Shown here in pieces: positions 39,201 to 51,200 of a stretch of 64,000 bases of DNA. Position numbers and translations under genes: made by a program. Under the pieces are notes generated by a model. It searched no databases, had not been told where the DNA came from, and saw only the letters and a program-made list of their open reading frames with translations. Position 1 is the stretch's first letter; each line of letters begins with the position of its first letter. The DNA is from Mesostigma viride. Taxonomy: Eukaryota > Streptophyta > Mesostigmatophyceae > Mesostigmatales > Mesostigmataceae. The stretch covers positions 4,147,952-4,211,951 of the forward strand of contig RPFO01000082.1 in the NCBI GenBank assembly GCA_009746045.1, read 5' to 3'.

Positions 39201-42200
39201 AGAATTTTTTTTTTTTTGTTTTTTTAATTGACACACTTATAAGGCATAATAGTATATGTCTAACAAATTCTGTTGCACCTGGTATTGGAAAGGCAGTCGC
39301 AAGGGTAGCCAGGCACGGCTTCTGAACACAGTGACATCAGTGGCTGTCCCAGGGACCCAGCTGCACTATCGAAAAATAGCTGGCCACTACACTGCCACTG
39401 AGAAGCCTGGACCTGGCACCTGGGTACTCCCCTGTACTTTGGTACTTAGTCCCTGTACACTTGTCCGAATCTTGTGATGCCCGGTTATCGGATGTGGTAC
39501 AGATCTAAATCTTTCACCAGGAAATACAGTATTTTTGTAAGTCTCTTGGTCATTCACACCGTGTTGGCTACCAACTGTCCCCTACTGGTAGGGACGAGTT
39601 GAAATGGCCACTATGAATAGGGGAGTAAGGGGACAGAACGATTTAATTCCCAGCTGCATTGTTCAAAGCAGCCATCCTTATTGTATTGAAGCAAACACCC
39701 CATAATAAATAGCGGGATTGAGCCACGTAATTTTCTTGCATGTGCAACGTTGGACTTCCCCCCCCCCCCCCCAACTGGTTTTATTTTGCAGATTGCCAGG
39801 ATGGTTTTTGTCCTGCCAACCAAATCTGTGTCGGCCCGGCCAGCGGCAGTTAGATATATATATGTACGTCGGAGACGTTGGGGACTCAGTGTGAGAATGA
39901 TGGCTGCAGCAACGCCAGGGATCGGGCGTTCCTTGTCATTATTCACTCCATATGTGGGCACACATTATATGTCGTGGACACATCACTCACACGAGATCCC
40001 TAGGACAACTGGACTACGCTCACTTGTCCGCCACGTGTCCAGGTTCTAGAGGCTTCTAGACCTGGAGCAACGTTACTACGCACAACGTCCACTAGACTAG
40101 TTGCTAGCTACGTAACTTGCGTACACGTGTGTGCGTCGCGCCACAACCGGCGCTCGGCACCGTTATTCTGTCTCCGCCAGAATAACTCCGGTCACACTGT
40201 ATGTTCCCCTGTGTGGCTCCGGCCACAAGTCAGCCTCGAGGTATCTCAGCTAACTCCCATTATGTTTTCTTTCAGATTGGAACATGCTCCAAGTCTGACC
40301 TACCAACCGTTGCAAGGCAACCAGAGCCCATACAGTCACAACTGGATTAGAGAAGGGCCCCAGAAACGGACTATACTGATGCTGACTGCTGATTTAACCC
40401 TGCCAAGCACTACGGGGGTTCCTCCCCCTCAATAGTGGGGAAAACATAAATGAGGTACTGCGGCCATTCGTCACACAGGACGTCATGCAAGTCACATGTC
40501 ACAGCATATAAGGAGTGCCCAGTTTCCATCTTTGAAGGAGCGAATTGTCGTCATTTCCCTGGCATCTGTCACTGCAGATGGTAGAAAAAGGGGGGCTTGA
40601 TTGCCACTTGTGGATGGAACCCCATGCAACATCCACTTCCCAAAAACCAATGGGATGACTCTAGTGAAACCAGAGGTCTTCCCCAGGTGCTTAGGACCTG
40701 ATGTTTTGCCACTGCTGACCTGGGCCAGAGCAGCCAGATACCTGTGAGTGCCACATGGTGGTAAGCACAGGCAACTGACAAGTGGGAACTGGTTCTCCAC
40801 TTGATTTGCACATGGCGAATGGGTGGACTGCCCATCACCCTACCACAGGTCCTGGGACCAGATGGCAGCATAAACACAACAGGCACAGTCACAGGACTAA
40901 GACTGTCACACGTTACATGCACATGCACATGCACATGTACAAGGTAACCATGAACATGACCCAGCCACATAACAATGCCATGTACAAGTACTGTCACCAT
41001 GACTGACACAATGACACACTTGTGAAGGATTGACAGCTCACCTCCCAAGAGATGAGCTAACGAAATTCCATGAGAGAGACAAAGTCAAAGAGACTCAATT
41101 TATTCACCATAAAACAGGGCTTACAAGGCATACAGGTTCAGCTCCTCCCCAGGAGCTAGTGCTGATGATAAGACACCCCGTGGCCTGGGCCCGGGTCTGG
41201 GTACCCCTACCCCCTGACAGGGGTTGCCCCATAGTAGGGGTGGGGAGACTAGCCACCCTCCCTGGGGAGGGGTGGACTAGGTGTCTACCGGCGGGGGCAG
41301 GCTGGCCTGCTTGCCGTAGGGGTTCATCATGTGATAGAGCAGTTGGTACTGCTCAGGTGCTAGCTGGGGCACCTTGGTCAACGCATCCGCGGCGTTGGCC
41401 TTGTCCGGCACATGATTGGTAGACTCCCAGTAGGTGCACTCCTGTTTCAGGATCACCCAGTCCAAATCAGTATGCACAGCATAAGGGTTGTCAAGGAAAC
41501 TGAGGAGAGATTGACTGTCGGTGTGCAAGTGAGCCACCACCCCAGCCTGACTGCCTGCTTGCTTCTGTAACCAAACCAGGACATGATTGAGATACCTGGC
41601 ATGTAGCACAGCTGACACAACTGCCCTGCACTCAGCAGCATTGCTACTAACAGCTTTACGCCTATGTAGCCTGCTATACCATGAGATGAGTGACATGGGT
41701 TGGTCAGCATTTTGTACAAAAAATAAGCCAGCCTCCCTAGCCTGCAGTTGAGTAATCTGCCGTGATTCCATGGAACTGTCCATTATAGCCTGAATGTGAA
41801 TGGGCTTAAAGAGTTCCAGGGAATGCAAGATAAGGGGTGGACCAGCCTGCAGGAGCTTGTTGATAGCCTTGTGGCCTACCTGCATAAGAACTGCATCATC
41901 AACCCTGCTGACTACTGCCAAGTGTGGTGCACAAGTAGAACACAACCACCCCAGCTTGCCCCTAATGGTGGGACAGTCACAAGGTTTGATTTTAGTCTGC
42001 AGCACTTCCTTACAACTGTGCATGTAATCTGATGGAGAGTACATTGCACAGACCCACTGATCTGCTTGCTTCTGAAGCTGCAACATTGTGCCACAGAACT
42101 TAATAGCAATGGTGCCCAGCTCTAGCTGCTTGCCAATCTCAAAAGACTTAGACACGTTGGCAATAAAATCATCCACAGCCTGCCTAGGCCCAGCAATAAG

Positions 42201-45200
42201 CTGATCATCCCCATGCCACACAAACATGATCATGCCATGAGGGTGAGGGACAACAAAGAAGCAAGGGTCTATGTCATCATACCGAGCACCTAGCTTCTCA
42301 AACACAGCTTGAGCTGACATTCTGAAAATTCTAGGAGCAGATTGCAGACCTTCCACTCCTATGTTGGCTTTCAGAAATGGTTGTGGGATATCCTTAGACC
42401 ACACCTGAGGTGTGTTGACCACATACACCTTCCCATGCCAAACTTGCTCAGCTATTTCAGGTGAGCCTTTCAGAAATGCACGTTTAATGTCAGTGGCTTT
42501 GCACACATAATCATCACCTTGATTGATGTGCCCTAGAAAAACAGACAGCAAAATTTTAAGAGAAGTTTGCTGAATGCCAGGTGTATACAGGTCTGCCTCT
42601 GTCAAATCAGTGGATCCCTTAAACTCAGTCACACAAGGCCTAGCATGGAAAATGACAGAGCCATCTGCTGCTTGCTTGTGCTTGCACACGAACTTAAGTC
42701 TTAGGTGCTTGCTCCCGTTGGGCTTACGCTCTAAGGGAGTGACTGGAGGTGTGTGGGTGGGACTACGTGGATCTGGAACCACCCATTCATCCATAGCCTT
42801 TCTAAAAGCTTCAACCCACTTAGTGAAACCTTCCTGAGTTTGACAGTCCTGGACAATCTGTCATAGGAGAGGGGAGACATTTTTGCAACATCATACTTTC
42901 CCAATCCAAATGCTTTGGGGTGCAGTTTCTGACTGTGCACCAAATCTGCCACACGTGGCTCGTGCCCAGGTGCATACTTAGGTGCAACAAATTTGACAGT
43001 GGCTGGCTGTGTGTCAACCAAAGTCTGGAGTGGTACCTGAAAATGATCAAGTGACACCCCACCCAGGCCCTGTACCTCAAGCCTATCACAAGAGATGGTG
43101 ACACCTGGGTAAGAAATAAATGGATCACCCAACAAAGCATTTCCTGTGTATCCTTCCAGTACCTGAAAAGGTGTGGGGATACCAAGAATGTTTAAGGTAA
43201 CCTGACCTTTAACAGTCAAGCTAGCCTGCCCAGAGAAATCAGCCACCCGTTGCCAAGGGGAAGGCTCTAACTCTAGGTGTGGTACAGCCAATGCACTGAT
43301 GATGCTAACCTGAGCTTGGGTGTCAACCGCGACTAGAGCTGGATTGTTGTCGCTGTGACCTGCCCTACTCACTTTGGCTGACCCTGCAGCAGTGTGAGCT
43401 TTGGCTCTATGCGCTGCTTGCAGTATGCGGACCGCTTCTGCTAGCCCATGTTTGGACACGGTAGGTATGGGTTGAGCTGGTACCGCTGAAGGTGTGCTGT
43501 CTTGCTGACCACCTTCTTGGTTAGTGCCCTCGTTGACAGGTGGTCTAACCTGCTGTGGCTGGCTAGGCTCACTGAGGGTGACCTGGGGTGCACATGTGTT
43601 GTGGCTATCACACTCACCAGTGTGTGTTCCAAACAACCACTCACTGGGTACTCCAGATATACCAGGCAACTGTACTGAGCTGTCGACCATCAGCTCTTCC
43701 TCCTCTGCCACGTCTGACAGTGGAGTGTAATACAATTTAATCCTGTGAGGTGAGCACTTGTGCACATGCCCAGTGTCATTGTGTTTCACATGCACAGTCT
43801 TGCCTGTGCTGGAAAACTTAAGGATAGTGGCTGGGCCTAACCATGTCCCAACCTTCCCTAGCCCTGACTCCTTATAGAAGAGAACTGTGTCCCCTTCCTT
43901 GAAGGAGGGCGTGGATGCTTGGCATCCTTGGCTGCCAATCTGCTGGCAGCGTGGGCACGCTGTGCATTGTACACAGCTAGTACCTCAGGTGGGTATATCC
44001 CAGCCTGTAACCCATCTGGTGTGATAATACCATAGGGTGTCTGCAGGAGTGGTCGTCTATTGAGTATCTGGCATATCTTAGTAGCCCACAGTGCCCTATC
44101 AGCGTATGACCCACTGTCAGCTAACAGGTTCTCACCTTCTTTGGCTACCAAGGTTTTGATAGACCTAATTGCCCTCTCAATGATACCTTGTCTCTCATGA
44201 TCTTCTAGCCCAGCCAGGTCTATAGCTTCACAGCCCTCTGCCCCAGCAAGGCAACTAAATTGCTGATCTAACAGCAGTGCTTCTACTGGGTAGTACCTGG
44301 CTTGTGCTATTAATATAGCTCTATGCAACTGAGACTTGTCCATACCAGGGAGAGGTTCTATTGCTGTGTACCTGGACCATGCGTCCTTTAACGCCAGATA
44401 GGGCTGTCCCTTAATATGGAACACATCCCCGACCACTCTGCCCTTGCACTTAGGTGGTGTAGCTACATGCCACTTGGGTGGTTTAGGTGCATACATTTGG
44501 CAGTGCTGACAGTGTTTTCTGATCAGCTGACATGCCTTCCTGAGTGCCGTACCTCCCAATGCAGCTGCTACCACCTCTGCACATGTCTCATGACCATACA
44601 GTAAGTGCAGTTGCAATGCCAGCTCCTCATAACTGATGTTACTAAGAGCTTGGGTCATGACCCTGGACACCTTGGGTATCAAGGAGGTGAACCTGGGTTC
44701 ACTGTCAGAGGTTTCTGTGTAATACTTCAACACTTTGCCAACCTTGCTTACAGCCTTGACAGCTGAGCATGAAGGTGGAGAGTGAGAGGTAACAGAGTTA
44801 ACTTGACATCCTGTCAACATCCTCCCATCCTGTGTCCCTGCCTGGGCAGTGGAGCTGGATATTGGGTGGTGTAGGGGACACGACTCATCATGACACGTGT
44901 GAGGGTGTGAGGACTTACATTTAGGGGGCTGCCACGGCTCCTTGGTGCACTTGGCGGGGTCCCCGTGAGGCGGTCCCAGGCACTTGTGGCAGAGCACCTC
45001 CAGGTGCGCAGGTGCTCCTTGTGTTTGTGGCACTTGTCCTTGCTGTGTCCACGACGCCCACAACGCACACATTTCACATCCTTCTTGGGGGTGGAGGACC
45101 CAGCCCCAGAAGACTTGTTAGCGTTCCCCCCTGGGGGGGATGACCTACCCTTCCCCTTCCCCTGCCCCTTGCCCTTGCCCTTGCCCTTGCCCTTGCCCTT

Positions 45201-48200
45201 GCCCTTGAGGCTCTTAACAAACTGACTCATAAGAGTCTTCACCTCCCCTAGCGTCACAGGACGCTTGTCCTTGGCCTTCCTGGCCTTACCCTCCTCATCT
45301 GATTCCTCCCCCCGGCCCGCTTGACAGCAGGGGGGGAAGAGGTAGAGGGGGGAGGGGCTGAGTCCTGACACAGTGGACCCAGGGCTAGCTTAACATAATC
45401 GAGAGCCTCTTTCATCGACTCCCAATGGGTGGCCAAGCCTGTGGTGATCATGGCAAAGGTGTTACGATCAAGGTTAAGCTTCTCGAGCAGGGAATGAACA
45501 AGCCACTTGTGATCTAGCTTGCTAACCTCGGGGTGGGCCTTCACTGCAAGTTCCCACTTCTTGATCTCTGCTACATAGTTCTGAGTTTCTACCTTATAGG
45601 TTTTCACCCAGTTAAACGCAGAGTACATGTCAACAGTGGTGGGAGCAGACAGCAGGTCATGCAGATCACGCAGAAAATTCTCCCATGGCTCCCTACCCTG
45701 TGTGTCCTGCCACCTGGGATACCTTTGCTGATATATGGATACCAAGTGCTGGATGGAGGGATTGGATTGGTGGAAGAAATCACCCTGCATGAGTGCCCCA
45801 AACCAGTTCTTGATATTCAGCTCCTCCCTAGCGAGCTTGAGAGAGAGAAGAAGCTGAGCACCCTGCTGCCTAGTATACCCCTCTGGCAGCCCCCTCACCA
45901 TAATCCTGTCAATTGGCCTATGCTCGTTATAGACTGGCCAATCCTGAGAGGGTGAAGAGGGAGAGGGAGAAGAAGACCTGCCTGGGGATGTAGCAGCATT
46001 GGCAGTGTTGGGATGCTAGGTGAGACCTGTGAGGGCCTGCTACGCGTGGCTGGCTGCACTGGGGGGTTAGGTGCCTGCACAACATGTGCTGGTGAAGATG
46101 ACATGTCCATGCCCCCCTGCACACCCTGACTCTGTGCCTGCCTCTTGCGTGCCCTAGCTGCCTCCCATTGCTCAAAGGTAGGGGTGAGAGAAACATCACT
46201 ATCCTCACTGCTAGATGAGCTTGTCTGCTGCACGTCCCCCCCTGCTGGCTACCTGTCTGTACACGCAACCAAGTGGGGAGATACATACTTGCTTGCTGCA
46301 TGCACACCCGGTGCAACGTCTGCACCATCTCCACCATCACGCCAGATTCACCCTGATCTTCTTGCCTCGCAGCAAGGTCTGCAGGGCGGGCAGGAGTGCC
46401 TCGCACATCCTCCTGGTCATCGGCTCAATCGAGGGTTGATCGAGCAAATGATAGATGATCGCACACAACAGGCTGGTGTGTTCAGCCAACCTGTCGTCCA
46501 GCCTCTCGCTGGCCACCCCTTGGATACCCTGGGCGCAGCGCTGGACTGCGCGCCAAAGGGTTGGCTCACGGAGTGAGACGACGTCATCCCCAGGGATGCG
46601 TGCCTCGGCTGTCTCCATGGCCACATCCTCCTCCCCTGGGGGAGATGGATGATCCCTTGCCACGGCCTGGGCCGTGGCAGGTCCCTTGCCGGCCCTGCCG
46701 GGGGCTTGGGACTGCGATGGGGGTGCCGAAGCACCCGCCTTCGTGGGGGGGTGGGTGGTGATGGCGTTGGTGTTGTCGGCTGATGCCGACGGTGCCGACT
46801 CAGCGGCGGGTGTGTCGTGGGGAGGCGGCTGGCGCTTGCCCTCCGCCCGCCTAGGGGTCGCTGCCGCTGTCGCTGTCGCTGCTGCTGTCGCTGCCACCAC
46901 TGGAGAAGACGGGGCGCCCACCGGTGCTGCAGTCTTGGATGCCGCGGCCGGCAAGGTCGCCGCCGACGCCGGGGGCGACACAGTTGCAGCCAGCTGCTGC
47001 GACGCAGTCGATGTCGCTGCCGAACCAGGGGATGCCGTCGCAGGTCCCCAGCCGACTGGCACGGCAGGTGGCATCCTTGGCATCTCCTCGGCCGGCCGAG
47101 GTGGCTTGGCCACCACCGTGGCCGCTGCCACCTGGCGAGCCTCCGAATACATGTCGAGAGCCGTTACTCCTTGTCTCACGGCCAAGAAGTACAGCCGGAT
47201 CAAAATCGCAACCTGAACATGCGAAAAACGACAATGGACGTCCTCCGGGAGCTCGGCCGCCACCGCCTGAACCGCGAACTTGGTCAGGACGAAGCCGCCA
47301 GGGAGGGTACTCTGCTGGCGGAGTCGCCAGCCGTCGAAAGGCAGAAAATTTGGTGCATTACGCACCGGGATCTTGAAGGGGAGCTGGCCCCAACCGTCAA
47401 CATAAACCTCACCTGCGTCCTGGGACGCAGGGGTCGGGTTCGCGCCGAGGCTCATGCCTGCCAGCGCCCTCCCGACAGAGGTATTGCCAGACGAGGACCT
47501 CGTCTGGCCGGAGGTCACCTCTCTCCTAGGAGAGGGTGAAGCCTCCCCCTCCTCCATAGAGGAGGAATCCTCTTCCACCTGTCGCCCTGGGGCGGGTGGC
47601 ATGAGGTGCGGGGCAACCTCGGACTCGTTGCGAGTCCCGGTGCCCCTGTTCCCCTGGGGGGCAGACTCCTCGGCAGCGACAGCTTCACGCTGCCGGCGAG
47701 GGGTGTCCGCCACCACCATGCGGTAGGTGACATTTTCGTCACGCTCCCGCGGTGGGGAACTGCGAGGAGAAATTCTCCTCTGAGACGCCGGAAAGGCAGT
47801 CTCGTGGTAATGGGGGGCTCCCGGTTAGCGGGAGGCCGACCCCGACCGTTTCCTGCCCCTCCCCGCTGAAGGGTGGGGCGGACATTGTTGTTCTTAGCTT
47901 CCGAGTTCTTCGGCGCCATGTCTAATCCAAGTTAGATATATATATGTACGTCGGAGACGTTGGGGACTCAGTGTGAGAATGATGGCTGCAGCAACGCCAG
48001 GGATCGGGCGTTCCTTGTCATTATTCACTCCATATGTGGGCACACATTATATGTCGTGGACACATCACTCACACGAGATCCCTAGGACAACTGGACTACG
48101 CTCACTTGTCCGCCACGTGTCCAGGTTCTAGAGGCTTCTAGACCTGGAGCAACGTTACTACGCACAACGTCCACTAGACTAGTTGCTAGCTACGTAACTT

Positions 48201-51200
48201 GCGTACACGTGTGTGCGTCGCGCCACAACCGGCGCTCGGCACCGTTATTCTGTCTCCGCCATGCAGAATAACTCCGGTCACACTGTATGTTCCCCTGTGT
48301 GGCTCCGGCCACAAGTCAGCCTCGAGGTATCTCAGCTAACTGCGGCTGCTCCGGTACGTGCATTATAGGGGAAGCCCGTGCATCAAGCCACCAGGGGGTC
48401 AAGTCAGGCCCCCAAATAACAGTGTCGTTGATGGCCTTGCCGGTTCTGACATATGGGTAGGTGGTCGACTCCATACTTTAAAATGGGTGTGGATGATGCG
48501 CGGGATCTAAATAATGGCTGGACGGGATTAAGCTACTTCGGGTCATGCCACTCTAGGAAGGACATGGAAGCAAGCTCTATAATACATGTATGCATGTGCA
48601 GGCAAGCGCGCTCACTTCAATGTTGAATTGACTTTGTCACCAAGGATACCTTCTGGCACGCCGCCGCTCATGCATGGATACTGTTAGATTTGCTCGAGGG
48701 AAGACTTTGACTTAATGATTGCAAAGGTTTGCCAACGGTTTACTAAGGTTCAGGGGGGGGTTCGAAGGTGTACCAAAAGAGAGCAAGGGTCTACCATGGG
48801 TTGCCTAGAAGATTTGCTGGACGGTTTACTCCAGGTTAAGGTTTACAAAATAATAAAGTACTATACAGGTTTCCTAAAGGTTTCCAGAGCAGTGGAAGGG
48901 TTCCTTGGCACTTTCATGACAGGGATATGATTGCTGGGATCTCATAGCATGTACTACTAGTAGTACATGCTACTATGTATTTACAGGGCCCGTGAATGGC
49001 TGCCATAAGAAAAAGTTGTTATTTTTTTGTGTCGCATTGCCAGGTGGAGCCTGGGACCTTATGGCAGGTGAGCAGGTACAGGGAGAGAGTTGGAGAAAGA
49101 TTAGTCACATCCGGAACCCACAACAAGACCATCTCAGCTGACAGTAGCAACTGCCAACGTTCGTGTGCCACAGTCCTATCAACATAGGCACAGCTGGTTT
49201 GGGTTATGTAGCTAGTGCACCTTGATGTGCTTGACGTATGGTGCACGTTAGCTTATGATTTGTGTCTTGTGAAATAGGCAGAGAATGGGACGAGAGCTGA
49301 GGACGTATTAAGGATACCTGCCATGGCACAGAGGGCTCCTATTTATCCCAGCGTGATAGCACTTTCATCTGATATGGCGTGCCGCATGGTAGGACGTCCT
49401 TGTACGCCACCCAGATCAGACCCTTGAATCAGCCATTTCCTGGTATCCACGGTTCAGGAAAATGTTATACCACAGGTCACTCAAGTTATACTCAGCTCCA
49501 GGGACACTTTCAGTCTCAACAGTATACCCACTACCTGATCCGTAGTACCAATGATTCTTACAGACCGGGTCGACAGTCCCCCCGGACTTGAATTCTGGGC
49601 GTGACCTCGAACGTAAACATAAAGACCTGACCGGCCGCACATCAACAATTTAGCGTCGCATCTCACACCTGCACACATTTGAGTGACAGCCATTGTAATG
49701 ATGGTACTTATCAGAATCGACCCGGGCATTTGAGAACCGTACCACATGAGTGGGGCAGAGTGATTCTGCAGACTGCCGAGACTGTCTTTCTACCAATGGA
49801 CATGACGCAGAAGTATTATACTACTATAACTTACAGGCCTCTCCCCCAGTTTCAAGGTGCTGCCCAGTGCAGCCCATGGGTATCTTCATTGTGCGCCTTC
49901 CCAGGTTTGTTTGCTTGTCCAGCATTTTGAGTTTTGACGGTTCTTCCCACGTCTTTCGAAAACGACATGCCTGACTGTCTTTTCCCCAGTGACGTGTCCA
50001 GTGATGAGGCACAGATTTCCTCGTAGGTTAATTTTGTCAACGTCTTGGATGACGTGTGCATGAAGCAGTTAAGTTATGCTTGCATCTTTGTTAGCTGCGA
50101 GCTCTGGCAGCTATGCATTGCTTCAACGCATGGGCCATTTTCCCAGGGACTCGCTCACGTTACATACACACTTTTATAAATCATTTCAAGACGGCCTGAT
50201 GCCCTTGTTCTTGCTGCCATTGCCACAGAATGCGCCTTCGACGCGGTGACAGGCGACCCCCGGGGATGCAGAAGTGCCGAGGAGCCCTACTGCTATCCGT
50301 TGCCTGCTAATCTGACACTCCCCACGATTGAAGTGAACAGCTCTGGCCTCTGCGTGGGTAGGTTTCCGTGCGGATCAGGAACGCATCTGTCCTAATAAAT
50401 TATATGGAACTATGTCCTGGCGGCCAATCGGACATCCTTGGCTTTTGCACAGGGGCGTGTTGCCCAGCTGCGCACAATGTCATGTTTTCTCAGGCTAGCT
50501 ATGTACTGTTGCCCTCTCTATACACACACCGATTCTAGACATATACGGGCGGGCTTGTTGTCATTGTTTCACTCTCTGTCAACCCTTACAGTACCAACCC
50601 GCGGTAACGCAACTAGTTACGCAACTAATCAAAAAAAATTAAATGACGTATTTATATGAAGGAAGTGTAGGGCTACCCAACGCCACCTTCCGTTGCGTAA
50701 AAGCTTATGTCTACAGAAAGATACGGGGTCAGGAAGAATCGCCATAGCCAGTTCCGCAAAAGGCACTCACCGATTTTGCGGTTCCGCAACGAGGGAGAAA
50801 CGCAACAAACATGGGGTACCCTCGATGTAGGGGCCAATAATGAACTGACGCGTTGCGGTTAAAAAGGATGCGGCGGAAGTCAGAAGTCTGAAATTGATCG
50901 ATCCTCAGTTATTACGTCTGGCTTCCTCGTATTTACGAAAGGTGCGTAAGGGCTGCCACCGGTACGTACAGTACGTAGTACCAGGTCCGCCATGGCATAT
51001 CGACGTGTTAAAATTTGGCATACACGCCAAAATTAATTTTGCCCGACAGGCTCATGAAATATAATGTGTTCGCTTGGACTGTTTATATGTACTGAAAGCA
51101 TAGCATCATTGACGATGGCTTGTGCGAAATCCTCACATTAATATGTAAAGTACTAATCGTGGATCGGACGTGCATAACGTCGCTCCACACGTAAGCCAGC

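Larger units (their letters stand above)
39848..48341 (-). mobile_element. Copia-like LTR retrotransposon, full length, antisense to the host gene
   Basis: 8,494 bases with 408- and 412-base LTRs. The LTRs differ, as far as I can read, only by a 4-base insertion (ATGC), so insertion is recent. Both LTRs run from AGTTAG to CTAACT. GCGGC flanks the element on both sides (39843-39847 and 48342-48346). On the minus strand the order is Gag-like region, CCHC knuckle, integrase, aspartic protease, reverse transcriptase, RNase H. RT and RNase H are of copia type. The coding region is interrupted by several frame changes (about 47.8, 46.0, 45.3, 45.0, 43.9 and 42.8 kb), so this copy is probably not autonomous, unless these are assembly indels. 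Confidence 0.93.

Noticed and set aside
49044-49067. 24-base micro-exon candidate (GGAWDLMAG) with good splice sites
   Set aside because: In phase, but too short to support without transcripts.
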